A stretch of DNA of 14,394 bases from Syntrophaceae bacterium (GCA_003506745.1 DNYQ01000290.1:4174-18567), one strand, 5' to 3'; positions 1-6,871 are shown, counted from the stretch's first letter. Notes: a model not told the origin generated them from the sequence alone. Program-made: numbers and translations.

Positions 1-691
1 GTCGGCCAGAGAAATTCTGGACGCCGCCCGTCAAAAGAAGATCCCGGTGGAATGGATGTCCCGTCAGCGCTTGGATGAATTGACGGGCGGGGCGGACCAT
101 CAGGGGATGGTCGGTTTGCGCGATGCCTTTGCTTATGCCGATCTGGACGACGTCTTGAAAAACCGCAGCCCCCATCTGTCCCATGATTTTATTGTGATGC
201 TCGACAGCATTCTCGATCCGCAAAATCTGGGATCGCTGATTCGCACCGCTCATTGTCTGGGCGCCAACGGCGTGGTCATTCCGACCGATCGGACGGCTTC
301 GGTCACGCCCGCGGTGATGAAAGCGTCTGCCGGCAGCGCCGAGCAGTTGCCGGTCGCCCGCGTGACGAATTTATCCCGGACCATGGATGACCTGAAAAAT
401 ATGGGTTTCTGGATTTACGGCGCTTGCGCCCATGACGGTCAAAACATCAGAGAGCAGAATTTCAACGGTCCGGTCGTCCTGGTTCTGGGAAGCGAATCAA
501 AAGGATTGCGGCCGCTGGTCAAAAAGAAATGCGATTTTTTAATCACGATTCCGACGGCGGGAAACTTTGACTCGTTGAATGTCGCTGTTGCGGCGGGCAT
601 TATCCAGTATGAAATATTTCTTCAGCGCCGGGAGAAAAAAAATCATGCTCCGTTGCAAAAGCAGGCCGGAGAGGACCCTGTTATTTCTTAA
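1..691 (+). CDS. rlmB: 23S rRNA (guanosine-2'-O-)-methyltransferase RlmB, 5' partial
   Basis: SpoU/TrmH-family (SPOUT) methyltransferase that, by family, uses S-adenosylmethionine to 2'-O-methylate a guanosine in the peptidyl-transferase region of 23S rRNA (G2251 in E. coli). The frame is open from base 2, so the gene starts before the window; a GTG at 47 lies inside the N-terminal substrate-binding domain and is not the true start. Seen in order: the end of that domain with the HQGM motif (about 98-109); SpoU motif 1, LDPQNLGSLIRTA (about 212-250), with the conserved Asn and Arg; motif 2, LGSESKGL (about 484-510); motif 3, IPTAGNFDSLNVAVA (about 547-593), which helps form the SAM-binding knot. 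About 229 residues are visible, roughly the C-terminal nine tenths of a typical 245-residue protein. TrmH/TrmL relatives share the motifs, but the N-terminal domain and HQG favour RlmB. Confidence 0.9.
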   Translation, partial: SAREILDAARQKKIPVEWMSRQRLDELTGGADHQGMVGLRDAFAYADLDDVLKNRSPHLSHDFIVMLDSILDPQNLGSLIRTAHCLGANGVVIPTDRTASVTPAVMKASAGSAEQLPVARVTNLSRTMDDLKNMGFWIYGACAHDGQNIREQNFNGPVVLVLGSESKGLRPLVKKKCDFLITIPTAGNFDSLNVAVAAGIIQYEIFLQRREKKNHAPLQKQAGEDPVIS

Positions 692-700
692 TTTAACTTG

Positions 701-729
701 TTGAAACTGCATGGTAGATAGTTTATGAT
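701..729 (+). promoter_or_regulatory. Sigma70-type promoter upstream of pilC
   Basis: TTGAAA (701-706) and TATGAT (724-729) are separated by exactly 17 nt, each one mismatch from the consensus hexamers. This would place transcription start near 736 and give a leader of about 38 nt before the ATG at 774, with a ribosome binding site AAGAAAGGA just upstream of the start. It lies in the 82-nt gap after rlmB, so pilC is likely transcribed independently. Prediction from sequence only. Confidence 0.6.
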
Positions 730-773
730 AGACCCGTAAGCCAACTACTCCTCACAAGAAAGGATGCTCAACT

Positions 774-1982
774 ATGCCGGTTTTCCTTTGGGAAGGAACA
801 ACGAAAAAGGGAGAAGCCAAAAAAGGCGAGATGGAAGCCGCTGATGAATTAGCGGTGCGCGCGCTTTTGAGACGGCAGGGTTTCAAGTCCATGGAGGTCC
901 GGCAAAAGCCGAAAGATCTGGAAGAATATCTTCCTTTTCTGCAAGGGGGCGTGAAAGAGAAGGAAGTTGTGGTTTTCTGCCGGATTTTTGCCACGATGAT
1001 CAGCGCCGGTTTGCCGCTTATTCAGTGCCTGGGCTTGTTGGCCGATCAGGAGCAAAACAAAGCTTTTTCCAAAATTATCCGGACGGTCAAGGAAGATATC
1101 GAAGGCGGCACCAGCCTGACGGACGCCCTGAAAAAACACCCGAAAGTGTTTGATGACCTGTTTACCAACCTGATTGCCGCCGGTGAAGCGGGCGGCATTT
1201 TGGATCTGGTCTTAGGGCGCCTTTCCACTTATCTGGAAAAAGCGATGAAACTGAAGGCTCAGGTCAAAAGCGCCATGACCTATCCGATAGCGGTTCTGGT
1301 CATTTCGATTGCCGTCGTTACGCTGCTTCTGCTCAAAGTCATTCCCGTCTTTCAGAAAATGTTTGAAGGGATGGGGGGCGAACTTCCCGGTCCAACGGCG
1401 ATGGTCGTGGCCATGAGCGAATTTGTCCAGAGTTACTGGTGGATCATTTTTGGCATCCTGGCCGCTGTGATCGTCGGCGTTATTCAGTTTTACAAAACGG
1501 ATAAAGGACGATGGATGATGGATTCGGCGATGCTCAAAGCGCCGATTTTCGGACCGGTGCTGAAAAAGGTGGCCGTCGCCCGGTTTTCACGAACCTTGTC
1601 CACCATGATGAGTTCCGGCGTGCCGATTCTGGAGGGATTGAATATCGTCAGCAAAACCGCCGGCAATGTGGTCATTGAAGCTGCTTTAATCAAAACGCGT
1701 CAAAGCATCAGTGAAGGCCAGTCGATCGCCGAGCCGCTTTCTCAAACGGACATTTTCCCGCCGATGGTTGTTCAGATGATTGCGGTGGGCGAGGCCACCG
1801 GCGCTCTGGATGCCATGCTCAATAAAATTGCCGATTTCTACGATGAGGAGGTGGATGCGGCGGTGGCGGGACTGACGGCGCTGATCGAACCCATCATGAT
1901 GGTTTTCCTGGGAGGCGTTGTCGGCGGCATGATTATCGCCATGTACCTGCCGATCTTTAAAATGGCCTCCGTGGTGGGCTGA
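774..1982 (+). CDS. pilC: Type IV pilus inner-membrane platform protein PilC (GspF family)
   Basis: Inner-membrane core of a type IV pilus machine; by family it links the cytoplasmic assembly and retraction ATPases to the growing pilin fibre. The 402 residues match the usual PilC length and begin with the typical short strand VFLWEGTTKKG. Two GspF-type cytoplasmic helical repeats lie at about 66-190 and 269-392, each with the conserved GE-A-G-L-D signature (IAAGEAGGILDLVL at 134-147; IAVGEATGALDAML at 336-349). Three hydrophobic membrane segments are visible at about 171-190, 222-240 and 372-394. ATG start with AGGA 9 nt upstream. GspF of type II secretion is the close alternative, but the N-terminus and the KVIPVFQKMFEGMGGELPGPT-like stretch after the first membrane segment favour PilC. 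No pilB, pilT, pilA or pilD is adjacent. Confidence 0.88.
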   Translation: MPVFLWEGTTKKGEAKKGEMEAADELAVRALLRRQGFKSMEVRQKPKDLEEYLPFLQGGVKEKEVVVFCRIFATMISAGLPLIQCLGLLADQEQNKAFSKIIRTVKEDIEGGTSLTDALKKHPKVFDDLFTNLIAAGEAGGILDLVLGRLSTYLEKAMKLKAQVKSAMTYPIAVLVISIAVVTLLLLKVIPVFQKMFEGMGGELPGPTAMVVAMSEFVQSYWWIIFGILAAVIVGVIQFYKTDKGRWMMDSAMLKAPIFGPVLKKVAVARFSRTLSTMMSSGVPILEGLNIVSKTAGNVVIEAALIKTRQSISEGQSIAEPLSQTDIFPPMVVQMIAVGEATGALDAMLNKIADFYDEEVDAAVAGLTALIEPIMMVFLGGVVGGMIIAMYLPIFKMASVVG

Positions 1983-1993
1983 AGAGATAAAAA

Positions 1994-2070
1994 TGGTCGG
2001 GATGGCGCGATTTGAACGCGCGACTCCTGCGTCCCGAACGCAGTGCCCTACCAAGCTGGGCCACATCCCG
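1994..2070 (-). tRNA. tRNA-Pro(CGG)
   Basis: Read on the minus strand this folds as a full cloverleaf of 77 nt including an encoded CCA. The acceptor stem CGGGATG (complement of 2064-2070) pairs with CATCCCG (complement of 1998-2004), with discriminator A. The anticodon stem CTGCG/CGCAG encloses loop TTCGGGA, giving anticodon CGG at 2034-2036 (codon CCG). The T arm has TTCAAAT. It lies opposite to all neighbouring genes, 11 nt beyond the pilC stop codon. Confidence 0.96.
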
Positions 2071-2084
2071 ACACGGGCAGGCAC

Positions 2085-2111
2085 GTTATAAAATTTATCG
2101 CGAAATGTCCA
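2085..2111 (-). promoter_or_regulatory. Possible promoter for tRNA-Pro
   Basis: On the minus strand TGGACA (complement of 2106-2111) and TATAAC (complement of 2085-2090) are separated by 15 nt. TATAAC ends 14 nt before the tRNA 5' end. The spacer is shorter than ideal; using TGTGGA as the -35 gives 17 nt. AT-rich surroundings make the exact boxes uncertain. Confidence 0.35.
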
Positions 2112-2167
2112 CATGTTTTTATCGTATCTGATTTTTAATTGCCAGGAGCAAAGAAAGCGCCCGATCC

Positions 2168-2584
2168 ATGATTATTTACGACGTGAAATGTGAAAACGGT
2201 CATACGTTCGAAGGCTGGTTTAAAGACCGTCAGGCCTGGATCGAGCAGAATGCCCGGAGGCTGATTTGCTGTCCCGTATGCAACAGCTCGCAGGTGGAAA
2301 TAGCGCCTTCTTCCCTGACCATTATGGGCAGGGATTCAAAAATGTCGGGGAAAAAAGATGCTCAGGACATGGCTCCGGGGCAGGTTCTCCGGATCTTGCA
2401 TGAATACATCGAACACCACTTCGAAGATGTTGGAAATAAATTTGCCGAAGTCGCGCTGAAGATCCATGCCGGCGATGAAGAAAAACGAAATATCAAGGGG
2501 ACAACGACGCCTCAGGAAGAAGCCGTTCTGAAAGAAGAAGGTGTTTCGTTTATAAAAATTCCTCTGCCCAAAATGGACAGCTGA
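2168..2584 (+). CDS. DUF1178 family protein, zinc-ribbon-like N-terminus
   Basis: A 138-residue protein of the uncharacterised DUF1178 family. The N-terminus resembles the family pattern (IIYDVKCENGHTFEGWF) and carries a likely metal site: Cys8, His12, and the CPVC pair Cys35/Cys38 (Cys34 is also present). This recalls FmdB-type zinc ribbons. The middle is polar with little predicted hydrophobic content, and the C-terminus ends in the family-like EEGVSFIKIPLP. No signal peptide or membrane segment is seen. The ATG at 2168 begins directly at the conserved motif; the nearest purine-rich AGGAG is 19 nt upstream, so the ribosome binding site is weak. It lies between the divergent tRNA-Pro and cysK-cysS, 96 nt before the latter. 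Function unknown. Confidence 0.75.
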   Translation: MIIYDVKCENGHTFEGWFKDRQAWIEQNARRLICCPVCNSSQVEIAPSSLTIMGRDSKMSGKKDAQDMAPGQVLRILHEYIEHHFEDVGNKFAEVALKIHAGDEEKRNIKGTTTPQEEAVLKEEGVSFIKIPLPKMDS

Positions 2585-2680
2585 CCAGCCATTTATCCAG
2601 AATGACTTTTTTGACTCGCGAAAATCCTTTTTCGGCGAAGGAATGATTTTTATGGGTCGAAAGACAGGGCGTATTGAACC

Positions 2681-4993
2681 ATGAATTTTTATAAAAGCGT
2701 TATCGATCGCATCGGCAACACCCCGCTTGTGGAGATAACGAAGCTCAATCCGAATAAGAAGGTGACCATTCTGGCCAAGCTGGAGTCCGCCAATCCAGGG
2801 GGGTCCATTAAAGACCGCACCGCGCTTTATATGATTGAACAGGCGGAAAAAAGGGGCGATTTAAACCACCAGAAAATTATTTTGGAGGCAACCAGCGGCA
2901 ACACCGGCATCGGACTGGCCATGGTTGCCGCGGCCAAAGGCTATAAACTGTGTCTGACGATGTCGGAAGCGGCCAGTGAGGAGCGGAAAAAAATTCTGCG
3001 GGCGATGGGCGCCGAGCTGATTTTTACCCCGGCGGCGCAGGGGACGGACGGCGCCATTGAAGTCGCCTACCGGATGCTCAGGGAAAATCCCGAAAAATAT
3101 TTCTGCACGGATCAATACAATAATGACGATAATGTTTCCGCCCACTATTTCGGGACCGCCCAGGAAATCTGGGACCAGACCCGGGGCCGGGTCAGCGCCG
3201 TTGTGGCGACGATTGGAACATCCGGCACGGCCATGGGTATTTCCAAAAAGCTCAAAGAGCTCAATCCCCGGATTTCCATCATTGGCGTCGAGCCTTATTT
3301 GCAGCATAAGATTCAGGGGCTCAAAAATATGCGAGAATCCTATCGTCCCGGAATCTTTGATAAAAAGCGTCTCGATGAAAAGATCAACATTTTGGATGAA
3401 GACGCTTTTGAGATGGCCCGCAGGCTGGCCCGCGAGGAAGGAATCCTGGTGGGTATGAGTTCCGGCGCCGCCATGTTTGTGGCGGCCGAGAAGGCCCGCG
3501 ACATGGAGGAAGGCCTGATTGTCGTCGTTTTTCCGGACAGCGGCGAGCGCTATTTAAGCACGGAATTATTTGCGGTCAAGGAAGAACTGGCCACGTTGAG
3601 CCTTTACAATGTGCTGAAGCGGGAAAAAACACTTTTCCGGCCGCTTAAGTCGGATGGCGTCCTGATGCGCACCTGCGGGCCGACCGTTCATGACGCGCCC
3701 CACCTGGGGAATTATCGCCGTCTGGTGGTGTCTGATTTGTTGTGCCGGTATCTGGCCCAAAAGGGGTATCCGGTTAAACATGTCGTCGATATCGTCGATT
3801 TTACGGATAAGTCCATCAAAGGCTCTGAAAAAGCGGCCATGGACCTGTCGGACTATTCCGATAAATATTTGCAGATTTTTCTGGACGACGCGCGATTTTT
3901 AAATATTCGTCCGGAGAATATTTATGTAAAAGCCTCCGGCGATGTGGAGGCGATGTTCAAGATTGTCGAGAAATTAGTCGATAAAGGCTACGCTTACGAG
4001 AAGCTGCATTCCGTCTATTTCGACATCTCCAAGCTGAGCGATTACGGCCGTCTTTCCAATATCGATCTGGCCAAGACCCGATCCGGCCGCTCCATCGATC
4101 TTGATGACTACGAGAAGGACTCTCCGGCGGATTTTGCGCTCCTGAAAAGAGCCGGCCTGAGAGAGCTGAAAAGAGGCATTTATTACAAGACGAAATGGGG
4201 CAATATCCGGCCGGGCTGGCATTTGGAATGCGCGGCCATTTCTCAAAAGTATTTGGGGGCGGCTTACGATATCCATATCAGCGGGGCGGATGAAACTTTT
4301 CCCCATTGCGAAAATATCGTCGCGATCAACAAGGCGTCCTCGGGACGCAGCGGCGCAAAATACTGGATCGGCGCCGAGTTGATTCTGGTGGACGGGCGAA
4401 AGATGTCGCGTTCATTGAATAACGCCGTCACGATTGACGATTTGAAGCAAAAAGGTTTCAGCGGGAGGGATATCCGTTTTTTTCTGCTGGGGATGAATTA
4501 CCGCAAGCCGATCAGTTATTCTCAAAAGGCCCTGCAGATGGCGCAAAACACGGTTAAAAAAATCGACACGTTTCTTTCCCGGCTTCGCGCCGCGGATGAT
4601 TCCGCTCAAGGATTTTCCGATGTCGATCAGTTGATCTATAATCTTCATCACGGCTTTGAGCAGGCCTTAGACGACGATATCAATATCTCCGGCGCTCTGG
4701 CTGTTTTTTTTAATTTTATCGGCGCGGTCAACGCAGCGCTTACCGAGAGAAAAATAAGCCGGACGGATGCCCGAAAAATAGTTAAGGCACTTGAAAAAAT
4801 AAATGAAATACTGGAGATCATGGATTTCGGGACGCCAATCCATCATCATGATACTGAAGAGCTTATTCAAAAAAGAGAGGCAGCCAGAAAAGCGGGCCGC
4901 TGGCAGGAAGCGGATGCGCTGAGAAATCAGTTGGCCGGGCTGGGTGTTGAGGTTTCAGATGGTCCTCAGGGAACCATCTGGCGTTTAAAATAG
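2681..4993 (+). CDS. Fused cysteine synthase / cysteinyl-tRNA synthetase (CysK-CysS)
   Basis: One uninterrupted 770-codon frame with two complete enzymes. Residues 1 to about 300 form a PLP-dependent O-acetylserine sulfhydrylase: RIGNTPLV (10-17), PLP lysine K44 in GGSIKDR, TSGNTG (71-76, binds the substrate carboxylate), GTSGTAMG (PLP-phosphate loop), GMSSGAA and PDSGERYLST. Residues about 306-770 form a full-length class I cysteinyl-tRNA synthetase: CGPTV with zinc ligand C332, HIGH-type HLGN (341-344), GWHLEC (512-517) with zinc ligand C517, DIH with H532, FPHCEN (541-545), KMSRS (574-578), and a C-terminal helical tRNA-binding region ending in QKREAARKAGRWQEADALR and PQGTIWRL. The product would make cysteine from O-acetylserine and sulfide and then charge tRNA-Cys, in the cytoplasm. 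The glutamate zinc ligand of E. coli CysRS (E238) is Ile546 here. Probably the first gene of an operon with amrB (10-nt gap). The start ATG matches the usual CysK N-terminus; the ribosome binding site is weak. Confidence 0.92.
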   Translation: MNFYKSVIDRIGNTPLVEITKLNPNKKVTILAKLESANPGGSIKDRTALYMIEQAEKRGDLNHQKIILEATSGNTGIGLAMVAAAKGYKLCLTMSEAASEERKKILRAMGAELIFTPAAQGTDGAIEVAYRMLRENPEKYFCTDQYNNDDNVSAHYFGTAQEIWDQTRGRVSAVVATIGTSGTAMGISKKLKELNPRISIIGVEPYLQHKIQGLKNMRESYRPGIFDKKRLDEKINILDEDAFEMARRLAREEGILVGMSSGAAMFVAAEKARDMEEGLIVVVFPDSGERYLSTELFAVKEELATLSLYNVLKREKTLFRPLKSDGVLMRTCGPTVHDAPHLGNYRRLVVSDLLCRYLAQKGYPVKHVVDIVDFTDKSIKGSEKAAMDLSDYSDKYLQIFLDDARFLNIRPENIYVKASGDVEAMFKIVEKLVDKGYAYEKLHSVYFDISKLSDYGRLSNIDLAKTRSGRSIDLDDYEKDSPADFALLKRAGLRELKRGIYYKTKWGNIRPGWHLECAAISQKYLGAAYDIHISGADETFPHCENIVAINKASSGRSGAKYWIGAELILVDGRKMSRSLNNAVTIDDLKQKGFSGRDIRFFLLGMNYRKPISYSQKALQMAQNTVKKIDTFLSRLRAADDSAQGFSDVDQLIYNLHHGFEQALDDDINISGALAVFFNFIGAVNAALTERKISRTDARKIVKALEKINEILEIMDFGTPIHHHDTEELIQKREAARKAGRWQEADALRNQLAGLGVEVSDGPQGTIWRLK

Positions 4994-5003
4994 AGACAGG
5001 CGC

Positions 5004-5825
5004 ATGGAATCGTTACGAAAATCTGTTATTGCCGGTTCCTGGTATCCGGGAGACCCTTTCACCTTGCAGGGCGACATCAACCGGTATTTCCAGAATGTCC
5101 CCGACCGGGAGCTTCCGGGCGAGATTGCCGGCTTAATCGCACCCCATGCCGGTTACCTGTATTCCGGCCAGGTGGCGGCGCATGCCTATAAGCTGATCCG
5201 GGGCAAAAAATACGATGCCGTGATTCTGATCGGGCCCAGTCACAGGGTTGCTTTCCGGGGCGTGTCGATATACAGCCGGGGCGCTTATGAAACGCCTCTT
5301 GGCCGGGTTCCCGTTGATGAAAATCTGGCTTGCGAGATGAAGCATCACAGCACGATCATCAGGGACTTCCCCGACGCCCATGCCAAAGAACATGCTCTGG
5401 AGATTCAGCTTCCTTTTCTGCAGGTTGCCCTGGGGAATTTCTTCTTGGTCCCTCTGGTGATGGGGGATCAAAATGAAGCGACCTGCCGGGAACTGGCGGA
5501 TGTTGTCAGTCAGGCGGCCCGCAAACACCGGATATTAATTGTTGCCAGCAGTGATCTGTCTCATTTTCATCCTTATCGGGAAGCAACCCGGCTGGATGGC
5601 GTTGTGCTTCAGCATATTCAGGATTACGATGTTGAAGGGCTTTTGAAGAATCTGGCGCATGACCAAGCCGAGGCCTGCGGGGGAGGGCCGATGGCGGTGG
5701 CGATGCTGGCCGCGCAAAAACTTGGCGCCGGTCGTTCGCTCATTCTGAAATATGCCAATTCCGGGGATGTAACGGGGGATAAACATTCCGTGGTGGGTTA
5801 CATGTCGGCCGTTTTGTATCATTGA
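5004..5825 (+). CDS. amrB: AmmeMemoRadiSam system protein B (MEMO1 family)
   Basis: A 273-residue member of the MEMO1 family, related to the extradiol-dioxygenase fold. Recognisable features: the N-terminal RKSVIAGSWYPGDP, APHAGY with His48, GPSH with His80, EHALEIQLPFLQ (129-140), SSDLSH with His187, and EACGGGPM with Cys225. His48, His80 and Cys225 correspond to human MEMO1 H49, H81 and C244, the reported iron-binding set, and His187 to H192, so a metal site looks intact. No signal peptide or membrane segment. In many prokaryotes this family is found with an AMMECR1 protein and a radical SAM enzyme; the AMMECR1 partner follows here after 18 nt. Biochemical role in bacteria is unsettled. The ATG at 5004 is 10 nt after the cysK-cysS stop, indicating co-transcription. 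Confidence 0.87.
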   Translation: MESLRKSVIAGSWYPGDPFTLQGDINRYFQNVPDRELPGEIAGLIAPHAGYLYSGQVAAHAYKLIRGKKYDAVILIGPSHRVAFRGVSIYSRGAYETPLGRVPVDENLACEMKHHSTIIRDFPDAHAKEHALEIQLPFLQVALGNFFLVPLVMGDQNEATCRELADVVSQAARKHRILIVASSDLSHFHPYREATRLDGVVLQHIQDYDVEGLLKNLAHDQAEACGGGPMAVAMLAAQKLGAGRSLILKYANSGDVTGDKHSVVGYMSAVLYH

Positions 5826-5843
5826 AAAAATGTGAGGATGATT

Positions 5844-6392
5844 ATGGAATTAACAGATCAGGAAAAAACGACGCTTCTGGAAATCGCCAAAAGAGCGGTT
5901 ATCGCGAAAGCCGGGAACAGGGAATTACCAAAATTGCCGGCGGATATTCCCGTCCTGAAGGAAAAAAGAGGCGCTTTTGTCACCTTAAAGAAGCGGGGAC
6001 ACCTGCGTGGCTGTATCGGCTATATCAAGGCCGTCAAACCTCTTGGAGAGACCGTCCAGGAGATGGCTGTGGCCGCGGCTTTTCATGATCCGCGCTTTCC
6101 TTCCGTCAAGGGTGAAGAAATCCGTGATTTGAGCCTGGAAATATCCGTGTTAAGCCCTCTGCAAAAGGTTAAAAATATTGAAGAGATAGAAGTTGGGAAG
6201 CATGGTCTGTACATTGTCCGGGGATATAACTCCGGGCTGCTTCTGCCGCAGGTGGCAACGGAATACGGATGGGACAGGGAAACCTTTCTGAAAGAGACCT
6301 GTTTTAAAGCCGGGTTGCCTCACAAGGCCTGGAAAGACAAGGAAACGGAAATCTATATTTTCTCCGCGGATTATTTCAGCGATAAGGATTAG
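5844..6392 (+). CDS. amrA: AmmeMemoRadiSam system protein A (AMMECR1 domain)
   Basis: A 182-residue AMMECR1-domain protein. The hallmark LRGCIG is at residues 54-59, preceded by the typical GAFVTLKKRGH, and followed by the family-like AAAFHDPRFP, LEISVLSPL and GLLLPQVATEYGWD stretches. I place the start at ATG 5844, because TGTGAGG (5831-5837) gives a ribosome binding site 6 nt upstream; a GTG at 5832 and an ATG at 5838 are in frame but overlap that site. It follows amrB by 18 nt in the same orientation, so the two are very likely co-translated partners. The function of the AMMECR1 domain is not established; a nucleotide or nucleic-acid related role has been discussed for the human homologue. 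The radical SAM member of the set is absent from this window. Confidence 0.87.
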   Translation: MELTDQEKTTLLEIAKRAVIAKAGNRELPKLPADIPVLKEKRGAFVTLKKRGHLRGCIGYIKAVKPLGETVQEMAVAAAFHDPRFPSVKGEEIRDLSLEISVLSPLQKVKNIEEIEVGKHGLYIVRGYNSGLLLPQVATEYGWDRETFLKETCFKAGLPHKAWKDKETEIYIFSADYFSDKD

Positions 6393-6444
6393 TTTCTCTT
6401 TTGCTGTCCTGCTCCATGTTTTTCTAAATAATTTAAAAATTTAC

Positions 6445-6473
6445 TTGACAAAAACAAGCATAAAAATTAATGT
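6445..6473 (+). promoter_or_regulatory. Candidate upstream promoter for the tRNA/rpmG/secE cluster
   Basis: A perfect TTGACA (6445-6450) is followed after 17 nt by TAATGT (6468-6473), a poor -10 (3 of 6 matches). It sits in a very AT-rich stretch downstream of amrA, about 90 nt before the first tRNA. It could be a strong -35 with a weak -10, or part of a tandem promoter with the TATAAT farther down. No Rho-independent terminator is evident between amrA and this site. Confidence 0.4.
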
Positions 6474-6540
6474 CCTCAATTCGCACGAAGCAGTGTCGTC
6501 GTTTCTTTGCGTTTAAAATAACCGGTAATTCGTATGAAAG

Positions 6541-6546
6541 TATAAT
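6541..6546 (+). promoter_or_regulatory. Candidate -10 box immediately before tRNA-Thr
   Basis: A perfect TATAAT at 6541-6546 lies 15 nt before the 5' end of tRNA-Thr at 6562, which is a normal distance for a stable-RNA promoter with a very short leader. No good -35 hexamer is found 16-18 nt upstream (around 6517-6524), so activator help or chance cannot be excluded. Confidence 0.4.
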
Positions 6547-6561
6547 GAATTTATGCGGTTC

Positions 6562-6637
6562 GCTGGCGTAGCTCAATCGGTAGAGCAGCTGATTTGTAAT
6601 CAGCAGGTTGCGGGTTCGAGTCCCATCGCCAGCTCCA
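6562..6637 (+). tRNA. tRNA-Thr(TGT)
   Basis: A 76-nt cloverleaf: acceptor stem GCTGGCG/CGCCAGC, D arm GCTC/GAGC, anticodon stem GCTGA/TCAGC with loop TTTGTAA giving anticodon TGT at 6595-6597 (codon ACA), T loop TTCGAGT, encoded CCA at 6635-6637. The T stem GCGGG/CCCAT contains one G-T pair and one C-A mismatch at the base of the arm, which is mild. First of a four-tRNA cluster whose order equals E. coli thrU-tyrU-glyT-thrT. Confidence 0.97.
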
Positions 6638-6652
6638 GTTGAGAATTATTTT

Positions 6653-6737
6653 GGAGGGGTTCCCGAGCGGCCAAAGGGAGCAGACTGTAAATCTGCCGGC
6701 GGAGCCTACGGAGGTTCGAATCCTCCCCCCTCCACCA
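6653..6737 (+). tRNA. tRNA-Tyr(GTA)
   Basis: An 85-nt class II tRNA with the long variable arm expected for bacterial tRNA-Tyr. Acceptor stem GGAGGGG/CCCCTCC, D arm CCC/GGG, anticodon stem GCAGA/TCTGC with loop CTGTAAA giving anticodon GTA at 6687-6689, T stem GGAGG/CCTCC with loop TTCGAAT, discriminator A and encoded CCA at 6735-6737. Confidence 0.97.
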
Positions 6738-6751
6738 GTTTTTATAAATAA

Positions 6752-6827
6752 GCGGGAGTAGCTCAGGGGCTAGAGCGTCAGCCTTCCAAGCTGAGGGTCG
6801 CGGGTTCGAATCCCGTTTCCCGCTCCA
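6752..6827 (+). tRNA. tRNA-Gly(TCC)
   Basis: A 76-nt cloverleaf: acceptor GCGGGAG/TTCCCGC, D arm GCTC/GAGC, anticodon stem TCAGC/GCTGA with loop CTTCCAA giving anticodon TCC at 6785-6787 (codon GGA), T stem GCGGG/CCCGT with loop TTCGAAT, encoded CCA at 6825-6827. Confidence 0.97.
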
Positions 6828-6871
6828 GATTAATATTTATTTGAGCGCTGATTGAAACGTTTAAAAGTTGT

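Noticed and set aside
2621..2651. Terminator-like hairpin TCCTT/AAGGA followed by TTTTT between the DUF1178 gene and cysK-cysS.
   Set aside because: The stem has only five or six low-GC pairs, and the T-run is separated from it by four bases, so it is too weak to call.
5822..6088. An 88-codon frame overlapping the start of amrA.
   Set aside because: It is a shadow in another frame; the amrA frame carries the clear AMMECR1 motif LRGCIG and a proper ribosome binding site.
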